Assembly: GCF_000026225.1 (NCBI RefSeq)
Contig: NC_011740.1
Location: forward strand, 2,666,001 to 2,730,000
Direction: 5' to 3'
Source of the DNA: Escherichia fergusonii ATCC 35469
GTDB taxonomy: Bacteria > Pseudomonadota > Gammaproteobacteria > Enterobacterales > Enterobacteriaceae
Length of the DNA stretch: 64,000 nucleotides
Shown piece after piece: positions 8,287 through 17,374 of the stretch; position 1 is the stretch's first letter, and each line of letters opens with the position of its first letter. A program made the translations under genes and the position numbers. The notes beneath the pieces are model-generated. The model ran no database searches. It worked only from the letters and a program-made list of their open reading frames with translations, and was not told where the DNA came from.

Positions 8287-9185
8287 TGGACTTTCCGCAG
8301 CAACTCGAAGCCTGCGTTAAGCAGGCCAACCAGGCGCTGAGCCGTTTTATCGCCCCACTGCCCTTTCAGAACACTCCCGTGGTCGAAACCATGCAGTATG
8401 GCGCATTATTAGGTGGTAAGCGCCTGCGACCGTTCCTGGTTTATGCCACCGGCCATATGTTCGGCGTTAGCACAAACACGCTGGACGCACCCGCTGCCGC
8501 CGTAGAGTGTATCCACGCTTACTCATTAATTCATGATGATTTACCGGCAATGGATGATGACGATCTGCGTCGCGGTTTGCCGACCTGCCATGTGAAGTTT
8601 GGCGAAGCAAACGCGATTCTCGCTGGCGACGCTTTACAAACGCTGGCGTTCTCGATTTTAAGTGATGCCGATATGCCGGAAGTGTCGGATCGCGACAGAA
8701 TTTCGATGATTTCTGAACTGGCGAGCGCCAGCGGTATTGGCGGAATGTGCGGTGGTCAGGCATTAGATTTAGATGCGGAAGGCAAACACGTACCTCTGGA
8801 CGCACTCGAGCGTATTCATCGCCATAAAACCGGCGCATTGATTCGCGCCGCCGTTCGTCTTGGTGCATTAAGCGCCGGAGATAAAGGACGTCGTGCTCTG
8901 CCAGTACTCGACAAGTACGCAGAGAGCATCGGCCTTGCCTTCCAGGTTCAGGATGACATCCTGGATGTGGTGGGAGATACTGCAACGTTGGGTAAACGCC
9001 AGGGTGCCGACCAGCAACTTGGTAAAAGTACCTACCCTGCACTTCTGGGTCTTGAGCAAGCCCGGAAGAAAGCCCAGGATCTGATCGACGATGCCCGCCA
9101 GTCGCTGAAACAACTGGCTGAACAGTCACTCGATACCTCGGCACTGGAAGCGCTAGCGGACTACATCATCCAGCGTAATAAATAA
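8286..9185 (+). CDS. ispA: Farnesyl diphosphate synthase
   Basis: A 299-residue trans-prenyltransferase that condenses IPP with DMAPP and GPP to FPP, the precursor of undecaprenyl carriers, quinone tails and haem O. The first aspartate-rich motif is HDDLPAMDDDD (about residues 84-94); the second is QVQDDILDVVGD (about 220-231). The ATG overlaps the xseB stop by one base, and dxs begins 24 bp after the stop, so upstream and downstream steps of isoprenoid synthesis are made together. Confidence 0.98.
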   Translation: MDFPQQLEACVKQANQALSRFIAPLPFQNTPVVETMQYGALLGGKRLRPFLVYATGHMFGVSTNTLDAPAAAVECIHAYSLIHDDLPAMDDDDLRRGLPTCHVKFGEANAILAGDALQTLAFSILSDADMPEVSDRDRISMISELASASGIGGMCGGQALDLDAEGKHVPLDALERIHRHKTGALIRAAVRLGALSAGDKGRRALPVLDKYAESIGLAFQVQDDILDVVGDTATLGKRQGADQQLGKSTYPALLGLEQARKKAQDLIDDARQSLKQLAEQSLDTSALEALADYIIQRNK

Positions 9186-9209
9186 ACAATAAGTATTAAT
9201 AGGCCCCTG

Positions 9210-11072
9210 ATGAGTTTTGATATTGCCAAATACCCGACCCTGGCACTGGTCGACTCCCCCCAGGAGTTACGACTGTTGCCAAAAGAGAGTTTACCGAAAC
9301 TCTGCGACGAACTGCGCCGCTATTTACTCGACAGCGTGAGCCGTTCCAGCGGGCACTTCGCCTCCGGGCTGGGCACGGTCGAGCTGACCGTAGCGCTGCA
9401 CTACGTCTATAACACCCCGTTTGACCAATTGATTTGGGATGTGGGGCATCAGGCTTATCCGCATAAAATTTTGACCGGACGCCGTGACAAAATAGGCACC
9501 ATCCGTCAGAAAGGCGGACTGCACCCGTTCCCATGGCGCGGCGAAAGTGAATATGACGTATTAAGCGTCGGGCATTCATCAACCTCCATCAGTGCCGGAA
9601 TTGGGATCGCAGTTGCTGCCGAGAAAGAAGGCAAAAATCGCCGCACCGTCTGTGTCATTGGCGATGGCGCGATTACCGCAGGCATGGCGTTTGAAGCGAT
9701 GAACCACGCGGGCGATATCCGTCCCGATATGCTGGTGGTTCTCAACGATAATGAAATGTCGATTTCCGAAAATGTTGGCGCGCTCAACAACCATCTGGCG
9801 CAGCTGCTTTCCGGTAAGCTTTACTCTTCACTGCGCGAAGGCGGGAAAAAAGTATTCTCCGGCGTTCCGCCCATTAAAGAGCTGCTCAAACGTACCGAAG
9901 AACATATTAAAGGCATGGTAGTACCAGGCACGCTGTTTGAAGAGCTGGGCTTTAACTACATCGGCCCGGTTGACGGTCACGATGTGCTGGGGCTTATTAC
10001 CACGCTTAAGAACATGCGCGACCTGAAAGGCCCGCAGTTCCTGCATATCATGACCAAAAAAGGTCGTGGTTACGAACCGGCAGAAAAAGATCCAATCACC
10101 TTCCACGCCGTACCTAAATTTGACCCCTCCAGCGGTTGCCTGCCGAAAAGCAGCGGCGGCCTGCCAAGCTATTCAAAAATTTTTGGCGACTGGTTGTGCG
10201 AAACCGCAGCAAAAGACAGCAAGCTGATGGCGATTACCCCGGCGATGCGCGAAGGTTCTGGCATGGTCGAGTTTTCACGTAAATTCCCGGATCGCTACTT
10301 CGACGTGGCAATCGCCGAGCAACACGCAGTGACCTTTGCTGCGGGTCTGGCGATTGGTGGGTACAAACCCATTGTCGCGATTTACTCCACTTTCCTGCAA
10401 CGCGCCTATGATCAGGTGCTGCATGACGTGGCGATTCAAAAGCTCCCGGTTCTGTTCGCCATTGACCGTGCGGGTATTGTCGGTGCTGACGGTCAAACCC
10501 ATCAGGGCGCGTTTGATCTCTCTTACCTACGCTGCATTCCGGAAATGGTCATTATGACCCCGAGCGATGAAAACGAATGTCGCCAGATGCTCTATACCGG
10601 CTATCACTATAACGATGGCCCATCAGCGGTGCGCTACCCTCGCGGCAACGCGGTAGGCGTAGAACTGACGCCGCTGGAAAAGCTCCCGATTGGCAAAGGC
10701 ATTGTGAAGCGTCGTGGCGAGAAACTGGCGATCCTCAACTTTGGTACGCTGATGCCGGAAGCAGCTAAAGTCGCAGAATCGCTGAACGCTACGCTGGTCG
10801 ATATGCGTTTTGTGAAGCCGCTTGATGAAGCGTTAATTCTGGAAATGGCTGCCAGCCACGAGGCGCTGATCACCATTGAAGAAAACGCCATTATGGGCGG
10901 TGCAGGCAGCGGCGTGAACGAAGTGCTGATGGCCCATCGTAAACCAGTACCCGTGCTGAACATTGGCCTGCCGGACTTCTTTATTCCACAAGGAACACAG
11001 GAAGAAATGCGCGCCGAACTCGGCCTCGATGCCGCCGGTATGGAAGCCAAAATCAAAGCCTGGCTGGCATAA
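9210..11072 (+). CDS. dxs: 1-deoxy-D-xylulose-5-phosphate synthase
   Basis: A 620-residue thiamin diphosphate enzyme that joins pyruvate and glyceraldehyde-3-phosphate to DXP, the entry point to MEP isoprenoid, thiamin and pyridoxal synthesis. GDGAITAGMAFEAMN (about residues 151-165) is the TPP and Mg site, with the downstream NDNEMSIS; AIAEQHAVTFAAGLA supplies the catalytic glutamate of the transketolase pyrimidine domain. Length equals K-12. Third gene of the xseB operon. Confidence 0.98.
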   Translation: MSFDIAKYPTLALVDSPQELRLLPKESLPKLCDELRRYLLDSVSRSSGHFASGLGTVELTVALHYVYNTPFDQLIWDVGHQAYPHKILTGRRDKIGTIRQKGGLHPFPWRGESEYDVLSVGHSSTSISAGIGIAVAAEKEGKNRRTVCVIGDGAITAGMAFEAMNHAGDIRPDMLVVLNDNEMSISENVGALNNHLAQLLSGKLYSSLREGGKKVFSGVPPIKELLKRTEEHIKGMVVPGTLFEELGFNYIGPVDGHDVLGLITTLKNMRDLKGPQFLHIMTKKGRGYEPAEKDPITFHAVPKFDPSSGCLPKSSGGLPSYSKIFGDWLCETAAKDSKLMAITPAMREGSGMVEFSRKFPDRYFDVAIAEQHAVTFAAGLAIGGYKPIVAIYSTFLQRAYDQVLHDVAIQKLPVLFAIDRAGIVGADGQTHQGAFDLSYLRCIPEMVIMTPSDENECRQMLYTGYHYNDGPSAVRYPRGNAVGVELTPLEKLPIGKGIVKRRGEKLAILNFGTLMPEAAKVAESLNATLVDMRFVKPLDEALILEMAASHEALITIEENAIMGGAGSGVNEVLMAHRKPVPVLNIGLPDFFIPQGTQEEMRAELGLDAAGMEAKIKAWLA

Positions 11073-11110
11073 TCCCTACCCCACTCCTGCTATGCTTAAG
11101 AAATTATTCA

Positions 11111-11237
11111 TAGACTCTAAATAATTCGAGTTGCAGGAAGGCGGCAAACGAGTGAAGCCCCAGGAGCTTACATAAGTAAGTGACTGGGGTGAACGAATGC
11201 AGCCGCAGCACATGCAACTTGAAGTATGACGAGTATG
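11111..11237. repeat. ERIC element (about 127 bp)
   Basis: The stretch contains the classic core of enterobacterial repetitive intergenic consensus sequences, AAGTAAGTGACTGGGGTGAA at 11174-11193, and the mirrored CAGGAGCTTACAT segment before it. The ends ATAATTCGAGTTGCAG and CATGCAACTTGAAGTAT are inverted partners. It lies between dxs and yajO, just before the yajO ribosome site, and would be transcribed as a long hairpin if the two genes are cotranscribed. Confidence 0.9.
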
Positions 11238-11251
11238 GCAGGAGTGGCAGC

Positions 11252-12226
11252 ATGCAATACAACCCCTTAGGAAAAACCGACCTTCGCATTTCCCGACTTT
11301 GCCTCGGCTGTATGACCTTTGGCGAGCCGGATCGCGGTAATCACGCATGGACACTGCCAGAAGAGAGCAGCCGTCCCATCATTAAACGCGCGCTGGAAGG
11401 CGGCATAAATTTCTTTGATACCGCCAATAGTTATTCTGACGGCAGCAGCGAAGAGATCGTCGGTCGTGCACTGCGGGACTTTGCCCGTCGTGAAGACGTG
11501 GTCGTTGCAACTAAAGTGTTCCATCGCGTTGGTGATTTGCCGGAAGGATTATCCCGTGCGCAAATTTTGCGCTCAATTGACGACAGCCTACGACGTCTCG
11601 GCATGGATTATGTCGATATCCTGCAAATTCATCGCTGGGATTACAACACGCCGATCGAAGAGACGCTGGAAGCCCTGAACGACGTGGTAAAAGCAGGGAA
11701 AGCGCGTTATATCGGCGCGTCATCCATGCACGCCTCGCAGTTTGCTCAGGCGCTGGAACTGCAAAAACAGCACGGCTGGGCGCAGTTTGTCAGTATGCAG
11801 GATCACTACAATCTGATTTATCGCGAAGAAGAACGAGAGATGCTGCCGCTGTGTTATCAGGAAGGCGTGGCGGTGATTCCGTGGAGTCCGCTGGCGCGGG
11901 GACGTCTGACGCGTCCCTGGGGAGAAACCACCGCGCGGCTGGTGTCGGATGAAGTGGGGAAAAATCTCTACCAAGAAAGCGATGAAAATGACGCGCAGAT
12001 CGCAGAACGGTTAACAGGCGTCAGTGAAGAACTGGGGGCAACGCGAGCACAAGTCGCGCTGGCATGGTTGTTGAGCAAACCTGGCATTGCAGCACCAATT
12101 ATCGGTACATCGCGGGAAGAACAACTTGATGAATTGCTGAACGCGGTGGATATCACCTTGAAGCCGGAACAGATTGCTGAACTGGAAACGCCGTATAAAC
12201 CGCATCCGGTCGTAGGATTTAAATAG
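11252..12226 (+). CDS. yajO: Aldo/keto reductase YajO
   Basis: A 324-residue aldo/keto reductase with the family tetrad visible: Asp in FFDTANSYSDG (tyrosine follows four residues on), Lys in VVATKVF and His in LQIHRWDY. NADPH binding lies in the C-terminal WSPLARGRL and GTSREEQL loops. K-12 YajO has been linked to xylulose-5-phosphate conversion to DXP and to thiamin synthesis, which fits its place after dxs. GGAG precedes ATG 11252; the longer frame from 11180 would run through ERIC sequence and is rejected. Confidence 0.95.
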   Translation: MQYNPLGKTDLRISRLCLGCMTFGEPDRGNHAWTLPEESSRPIIKRALEGGINFFDTANSYSDGSSEEIVGRALRDFARREDVVVATKVFHRVGDLPEGLSRAQILRSIDDSLRRLGMDYVDILQIHRWDYNTPIEETLEALNDVVKAGKARYIGASSMHASQFAQALELQKQHGWAQFVSMQDHYNLIYREEEREMLPLCYQEGVAVIPWSPLARGRLTRPWGETTARLVSDEVGKNLYQESDENDAQIAERLTGVSEELGATRAQVALAWLLSKPGIAAPIIGTSREEQLDELLNAVDITLKPEQIAELETPYKPHPVVGFK

Positions 12227-12234
12227 GAATCCAG

Positions 12235-12267
12235 GCCTGATGAGACGTGACAAGCGTCACATCAGGC
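12235..12267. repeat. REP element between yajO and pgpA
   Basis: GCCTGATG at 12235-12242 pairs with CATCAGGC at 12260-12267, with ACGTGAC/GCGTCAC pairing inside. It is a standard REP palindrome between the convergent ends of yajO and pgpA. Confidence 0.85.
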
Positions 12268-12279
12268 GTAGGTGCACAG

Positions 12280-12798
12280 CTACGACAGAATACCCAGCGG
12301 CCAGTGATGACCAATAAAGTACAGGATGCCTGCGGAAATCACCCCGGCGACGATATCATCTATCATGATCCCCATGCCGCCATGCACATTGCGATCAAAC
12401 CAGCGGATCGGCCACGGTTTCCACATATCCAGAATACGGAAAATCACAAACCCGGCGGCGACCCACTGCCAGTCATTGGTCGGCAATGCCATGAGCGTGA
12501 TCCACATGCCGATAAATTCGTCCCAGACAATGCTGCCGTGATCGTGCACACCCATATCTTTTGCGGTCTGATGACAAAGATAGACGCCAATACAGATCCC
12601 CAGCATGACTACCAGTGAATAGAGCTGCCAGGGCAAAAAGGTCATCAGATACCAGAAAGGGATCGCCGCCAGCGATCCCATCGTACCAGGAACAATCGGG
12701 CTTAATCCACTTCCGAATCCGACAGCAAGCAGATGCCACGGATTACTCATCTTCAGGCGACTTTTCGCGACATCTTTATGGCGTGGCAAAATGGTCAT
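12280..12798 (-). CDS. pgpA: Phosphatidylglycerophosphatase A
   Basis: A 172-residue inner membrane enzyme that dephosphorylates phosphatidylglycerophosphate to phosphatidylglycerol. GFGSGLSPIVPGTMGSL near the start and VWDEFIGMWI are conserved in the PgpA family; three or four hydrophobic spans follow. The start at 12798 (MTILPRH) gives the K-12 length and overlaps the end of thiL by 23 bases; a longer frame to 12858 lies inside thiL and is rejected. Confidence 0.97.
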   Translation of the reverse strand: MTILPRHKDVAKSRLKMSNPWHLLAVGFGSGLSPIVPGTMGSLAAIPFWYLMTFLPWQLYSLVVMLGICIGVYLCHQTAKDMGVHDHGSIVWDEFIGMWITLMALPTNDWQWVAAGFVIFRILDMWKPWPIRWFDRNVHGGMGIMIDDIVAGVISAGILYFIGHHWPLGILS

Positions 12799-13753
12799 AT
12801 CCTTTCCAGTCAAACGTGACAGGTTCGCCGTCACGGGTAAAATTGACGCCTTCCACATCTGCGCTCATCTGCCCGATACAGGTAAATGGTGCACCCAAAT
12901 TTGCCAGTGCAACATCCAGTGCGCCACGATTCAGTTCTGGTACGGTGAAACATAATTCGTAATCTTCACCCCCCGAAATGGCCCAGCGTAACGCCTGTTC
13001 AGGATCAACATGACGCATCATCGCTTCAGACAATGGAAGAGCCTGAACATCGATACATGCTCCGCAGCCACTGGCATTAACAATATGGCCTAAGTCAGAA
13101 ATCAGACCATCAGAAAGATCGATTGCCGCACTTGCCAGATCGCGTAACGCCTGCCCGTGTAAAATGCGTGGAGTAGGACGTAAATGGCGTTGTAACAGAT
13201 AGTTAGCATCTTGCGCGTCAGAGAGAGTTAAGCGATTTTGTAAAATCGCCAGCCCGGCGGCGCTATCACCCGGTGTTCCCGTCACATAGATCCAGTCACC
13301 TGGCTTTGCGCCAGAACGAGTCAACGCACGCCCCATCGGCACATAACCGTGAATACCCAGCGTCATAGACAGCGGACCACGTGTGGTATCGCCACCAATC
13401 AGCTGCATATCATAATAATTCAGCTGATCAAACAGGCTATCACTAAATGCCTCCAGCCACGCTTCGTCAACTTCCGGTAGTGTCAATGCCAGCGTCAGCC
13501 AGGCTGGATCTGCGCCCATCGCCGCCAGATCACTTAGGTTTACAGCTAATGCTTTATATGCCAGATCGGCCGGATCGATATCTGCAAGGAAGTGGTTACC
13601 CGCGACCAGCGTATCAGTGCTGATTGCCAGGGTCTGTTTCTCGGGGATATTGAGAAGAGCGCAATCGTCGCCAATGCCCAACTCGACATCAAGACGAGAG
13701 CTTCTTACACGGTCAAAATAACGGGCAATCAGGGAGAACTCGCCACATGCCAT
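12776..13753 (-). CDS. thiL: Thiamin-monophosphate kinase
   Basis: A 325-residue ATP-dependent kinase making thiamin diphosphate, the active cofactor. The N-terminal GIGDDCALL and the LIGGDTTRG and DLSDGL loops are the Mg-ATP site motifs of the PurM/ThiL superfamily. Its 3' end overlaps pgpA. Upstream lies nusB, and a stem-loop with a T-run separates the two. Several substitutions relative to remembered K-12 ThiL lie in the C-terminal half. Confidence 0.97.
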   Translation of the reverse strand: MACGEFSLIARYFDRVRSSRLDVELGIGDDCALLNIPEKQTLAISTDTLVAGNHFLADIDPADLAYKALAVNLSDLAAMGADPAWLTLALTLPEVDEAWLEAFSDSLFDQLNYYDMQLIGGDTTRGPLSMTLGIHGYVPMGRALTRSGAKPGDWIYVTGTPGDSAAGLAILQNRLTLSDAQDANYLLQRHLRPTPRILHGQALRDLASAAIDLSDGLISDLGHIVNASGCGACIDVQALPLSEAMMRHVDPEQALRWAISGGEDYELCFTVPELNRGALDVALANLGAPFTCIGQMSADVEGVNFTRDGEPVTFDWKGYDHFATP

Positions 13754-13770
13754 ACGTTATGCCTCAGCAG

Positions 13771-13825
13771 GTAAAAAAGAAAAGGCCGGGGAGTACGGAT
13801 AAATTTTCCGCTACTCTACCGGCCT
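13771..13825 (-). terminator. Stem-loop terminator after nusB
   Basis: Read on the minus strand, AGGCCGG (13825-13819) pairs with CCGGCCT (13789-13783) and is followed by TTTTCTTTTTT. It would end part of the nrdR-ribD-ribE-nusB transcript ahead of thiL. The loop is long (about 29 bases) but contains a second small stem. Confidence 0.7.
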
Positions 13826-13830
13826 GGATA

Positions 13831-14250
13831 TCACTTTTTGTTAGGGCGAATCACAGGTGCTGCTTTATCAAGTACGCCATTGACGAACTTATGGCTGTCT
13901 TCCGCACCGAACGTTTTTGCCAGTTCGATCGCTTCGTTAATCGCAACTTTGTACGGTACATCGCTGCGTTTTGACAGCTCGAACAGCGCGATGCGCAGTA
14001 CCGCCTTCTCAACCTGCCCCAGTTCTTCAAGCAGGCGGGACAGATACGGCTTCATCAGTCCGTCGAGGTATGCGGTGTTAGTCGCCACCCCAGCCAGCAG
14101 CTCACGGAAGTACAGGACGTCAACATCTTTTACATCCTGTTCTGCCAGGAACTGGTATTCAACATCAGCGATGTCGTTCCTGGACAACTGCCAGGAGTAG
14201 AGTGCCTGGACGGCACACTCACGAGCGCGGCGACGAGCAGCAGGTTTCAC
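13831..14250 (-). CDS. nusB: Transcription antitermination factor NusB
   Basis: A 139-residue helical protein that pairs with NusE (S10) on boxA RNA in rRNA operons. The basic N-terminus KPAARRRARECAVQALYSW and the FGAEDSHKFVNGVLD motif near the C-terminus are diagnostic. It starts 19 bp after ribE, matching the K-12 ribE-nusB arrangement. Confidence 0.98.
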   Translation of the reverse strand: MKPAARRRARECAVQALYSWQLSRNDIADVEYQFLAEQDVKDVDVLYFRELLAGVATNTAYLDGLMKPYLSRLLEELGQVEKAVLRIALFELSKRSDVPYKVAINEAIELAKTFGAEDSHKFVNGVLDKAAPVIRPNKK

Positions 14251-14269
14251 GGATTTCCCCTTACTAATT

Positions 14270-14740
14270 TCAGGCCTTAATGGCTTTCAATACATTAATC
14301 ATTTCAAGCGCGGTCAGTGCAGCTTCTGCACCTTTGTTGCCAGCTTTGGTGCCAGCACGTTCAATCGCTTGTTCAATGCTTTCAGTGGTCAGCACCCCAA
14401 AAGCAACCGGAATTTCACTGTCCTGGGCAACGTGTGCCAGGCCGTTGCTTGCACCACCAGCCACGTATTCAAAGTGGGCTGTACCACCACGAATAACCGT
14501 ACCGAGCGCGATCACCGCGTCATATTTACCGGTTTTTGCCAGTGCACCTGCCGCCAGCGGCAGCTCATAAGCACCAGGCACCCAAACAACGGTAATGTTT
14601 TCATCTTTTACCTGCCCGATACGTTTCAGTGCGTCAATTGCACCTTCCAGCAGGCTGTCATTGATAAAGTTGTTGAAACGCGCAATGGTGATGGCGACGC
14701 GAGCGTCCGGGGTAGCAACGTTAGCTTCAATAATGTTCAT
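14270..14740 (-). CDS. ribE: 6,7-dimethyl-8-ribityllumazine synthase
   Basis: A 156-residue lumazine synthase, the penultimate riboflavin enzyme, forming a 60-subunit capsid-like shell. Conserved motifs are [32 protein letters not shown] and [16 protein letters not shown], the last holding the catalytic histidine. Called ribH in older naming. It follows ribD by 87 bp on the same strand. Confidence 0.98.
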
Positions 14741-14827
14741 TTTTTTCCTTCGGGTTCGATATAGCCCCGCAGGGGGGCGGATTTTAGCATAATATTTTGT
14801 GCGCTGCTTCCCTTTCGAGCCGGGAGA

Positions 14828-15931
14828 TCATGCACCCACTAAATGCAGGCAAACATCCGGGCCTACATGACGTATCTCATTGAATTTAAAATGGGGCGCA
14901 TCAGCTAATTTCTCAAGCCCTGGCAGCGTACATAATCCACGAGCGTCGCTGCCTAATAGTTTAGGCGCGATATAGACAATCAGCTCATCGACTAAACCTG
15001 CCTGTAGTAGTGCCCCTGCCAGTGTTGGCCCCGCTTCAACCCATATGCTGTTAATCTGCTGTTTACCCAGCTGCATCATGAGCAGCACCAAATCCAGATG
15101 TCCGTTATGTTCCGGGATGAGCAAACTACGCACTGTCTCCGGCCATTCTCGAGAATCTTCCTGTGTACGCGCAAACCAGGTTTCGCCAGGCTGCTGCACG
15201 ATGCGATGTTCAGGCGTCACGCGATTTTGGCTATCAATGACAATACGTACCGGCTGGCGTAGATTTTGTTGCGGATAAAGGGCCTGAGTTTGTTCATCCA
15301 GTTCAGACCAACGCACCGTTAAGGCCGGATCGTCCGCCAGTACCGTAGCGCTACTGGTTAAAATGGCATGACTTTGCGCGCGCAGACGTTGTACATCACG
15401 CCGCGCCTGAGGTGAAGTGATCCACTGGCTCTCACCGCTCGCCATCGCTGTGCGACCATCAAGCGATGCGCCAAGTTTCAACTGGATATAAGGAAAGCCG
15501 GTACGCATGCGTTTGAGAAAGCCTTTATTCAATTGCTCGGCTTCACTCATCATCAGGCCGTGGCTGACGTCAATACCCGCTTGTTGCAGGCGATATAGCC
15601 CTCGCCCGGCTACCTGCGGGTTAGGATCTTGCATCGAGGCAACCACGCGAGCCACACCTGTGGCAATTAATGCATCACAGCAAGGCGGCGTACGGCCGTG
15701 ATGGCTGCAAGGTTCGAGTGTCACATACGCAGTCGCTCCTTTGGCTTTCTCTCCAGCCATACGCAGCGCATGTACTTCGGCGTGTGGTTCACCAGCACGG
15801 TGATGGTAACCTTCACCGACGATTTCGCCATCTTTCACAATGACACACCCAACATTCGGGTTCGGATGAGTGGTAAAACGCCCCCGCTGCGCCAGCTTAA
15901 GCGCCCGCGCCATGTAATACTCGTCCTGCAC
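14828..15931 (-). CDS. ribD: Bifunctional riboflavin deaminase/reductase RibD
   Basis: A 367-residue enzyme with an N-terminal cytidine deaminase-like domain (zinc motif HAEVHAL near residues 50-56 and PCSHHGRTPPC near 74-84) and a C-terminal DHFR-like reductase domain from about residue 146. It catalyses the second and third steps after GTP cyclohydrolase II. It begins three bases after the nrdR stop, so the two genes are one unit. No FMN riboswitch is seen upstream. Confidence 0.98.
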   Translation of the reverse strand: MQDEYYMARALKLAQRGRFTTHPNPNVGCVIVKDGEIVGEGYHHRAGEPHAEVHALRMAGEKAKGATAYVTLEPCSHHGRTPPCCDALIATGVARVVASMQDPNPQVAGRGLYRLQQAGIDVSHGLMMSEAEQLNKGFLKRMRTGFPYIQLKLGASLDGRTAMASGESQWITSPQARRDVQRLRAQSHAILTSSATVLADDPALTVRWSELDEQTQALYPQQNLRQPVRIVIDSQNRVTPEHRIVQQPGETWFARTQEDSREWPETVRSLLIPEHNGHLDLVLLMMQLGKQQINSIWVEAGPTLAGALLQAGLVDELIVYIAPKLLGSDARGLCTLPGLEKLADAPHFKFNEIRHVGPDVCLHLVGA

Positions 15932-15934
15932 GGT

Positions 15935-16384
15935 TTAATCCTCCAGGCGCGCGATCTCTTCGCCAAATTCTTTGATATCTTCAAAACTGCGATAAACGGA
16001 AGCAAAACGGATATAGGCGACTTTATCGAGCTTTTTCAATTGCTCCATTACCAGATTGCCGATCATTTTGCTGGGTACTTCGCGTTCTCCGGTGGCACGC
16101 AGCTGCGATTTAATATGGCTGATCGCCATTTCGACGTCATCGGAACTTACCGGACGTTTTTCCAGCGCTCGCAGCATTCCGCTACGTAATTTCTCTTCAT
16201 TAAACGGTTCACGCACGTCGTTGCTTTTTACAACACGTGGCATAACCAGTTCCGCCACTTCAAAGGTGGTGAAACGTTCATTACACACCAGACACTGCCG
16301 ACGGCGGCGTACGGATGAGCCCTCGCCCACGAGACGAGAGTCAATCACCTTAGTGTCCACGGCGAAACAGAATGGGCAATGCAT
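15935..16384 (-). CDS. nrdR: Ribonucleotide reductase repressor NrdR
   Basis: A 149-residue repressor of nrd operons. Residues 1-40 are a zinc ribbon (MHCPFC at the start and QCLVCNERFTTFE), followed by an ATP-cone that senses ATP/dATP. It heads the nrdR-ribD-ribE-nusB set and is divergent from yajI, with 150 bp between the starts. Confidence 0.98.
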   Translation of the reverse strand: MHCPFCFAVDTKVIDSRLVGEGSSVRRRRQCLVCNERFTTFEVAELVMPRVVKSNDVREPFNEEKLRSGMLRALEKRPVSSDDVEMAISHIKSQLRATGEREVPSKMIGNLVMEQLKKLDKVAYIRFASVYRSFEDIKEFGEEIARLED

Positions 16385-16534
16385 ACGGCGTCCTGACCAG
16401 GTGGTTAACAGAAATCTATTTTACCCTGAACTGGCGATACAACAAAGGCGCAACGCTTTTGAGACAAAGGATCGATGTTTTTGCTGCTTTTACGCTCTAC
16501 CATTACGCTAATTGCGATGAGAAAGGGACACCCC

Positions 16535-17077
16535 ATGAACACCAAAGTTTGTTTACGACTGCTCCTGCTGGGAAGCTTGTTTAGCCTTAGCGCCTGTGTG
16601 CAGCAAAGCGAAGTACGCCAGATGAAGCACAGCGTCAGCACACTCAATAAAGAGATGACGCAACTGAATGAAGAAACCATCAAAATCACCCAGCAAAATA
16701 AGCTGAATGCGAAATCACAGAGTGGCGTTTATCTGCTGCCGGGGTCAAATACCCCTGCCCGACTGGAAAGCCAGATTGGCACTCTTCGTATGTCACTGAT
16801 GAATATTTCACCTGCTACTAACGGCACAGCATTAACATTGCGTATTCAAGGCGAATCCAGTGATCCATTACCTGCGTTCAGTGGCACATTTGAATATGGG
16901 CAAATTCAGGGAACAACTGAAAATTTTCAGGAAGTGAACGTGCAAAACCAGTTGATCAACGCTCCGGCTAGTATTCTTGCTCCCAGTGACGTTGACATCC
17001 CTCTGCAACTGAACGGTATTTCCCCTGATCAGTTAGGTTTTGTTCGTATTCACGATATCCAGCCTGTCTCGCCATAG
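16535..17077 (+). CDS. yajI: Lipoprotein YajI
   Basis: A 180-residue protein with a lipoprotein signal (LLLLGSLFSLSAC, lipidated Cys21), so an envelope lipoprotein. A coiled-coil-like stretch of about residues 25-58 is rich in Gln, Asn and Lys; the rest is a compact beta-rich DUF3251-type domain. Its function is not known. The start MNTKV is chosen because it gives a standard signal peptide; an in-frame ATG six codons upstream would only lengthen the N-region. Confidence 0.93.
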   Translation: MNTKVCLRLLLLGSLFSLSACVQQSEVRQMKHSVSTLNKEMTQLNEETIKITQQNKLNAKSQSGVYLLPGSNTPARLESQIGTLRMSLMNISPATNGTALTLRIQGESSDPLPAFSGTFEYGQIQGTTENFQEVNVQNQLINAPASILAPSDVDIPLQLNGISPDQLGFVRIHDIQPVSP

Positions 17078-17194
17078 CATTCCGATGGGGAGTTTGTTCT
17101 CCCCACAACACCAAACCTGCCATTTTTGTTACTCCTCTTACATCACCAAAATGTTTAGTTAAGAGTGGAAACATTCACGGAAATAAGTACAATC

Positions 17195-17374
17195 CCCGCC
17201 CGAATGTGCGCAAACGTGAACGCAATCGATTACGCACATGATAGAACTGTGAAACATGACATATTTTTGTGAGCAATGATTTCTATAATAGGCACCGCAG
17301 AAATATGAAATTTTAACAAACGCGTTTTGCGCCTTTTTCACTCCCGCAAGGGATTTTCAATCAGTGGCATACTC
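17195..17374 (+). promoter_or_regulatory. tsx promoter region with CRP-like sites
   Basis: A TATAAT hexamer at 17284-17289 and two CRP-like half-matched sites, TGTGA at 17248-17252 and 17268-17272, lie upstream of tsx. In K-12 tsx is driven by two promoters controlled by DeoR, CytR and CRP; the sites here fit that scheme. A 7-bp hairpin (TGGGGAG at 17086-17092 with CTCCCCA at 17099-17105) after yajI lies before this region. Confidence 0.6.

Noticed and set aside
14741..14827. FMN riboswitch before rib genes
   Set aside because: The 87-bp gap is too short and lacks the RFN core; in Escherichia the FMN riboswitch is at ribB.
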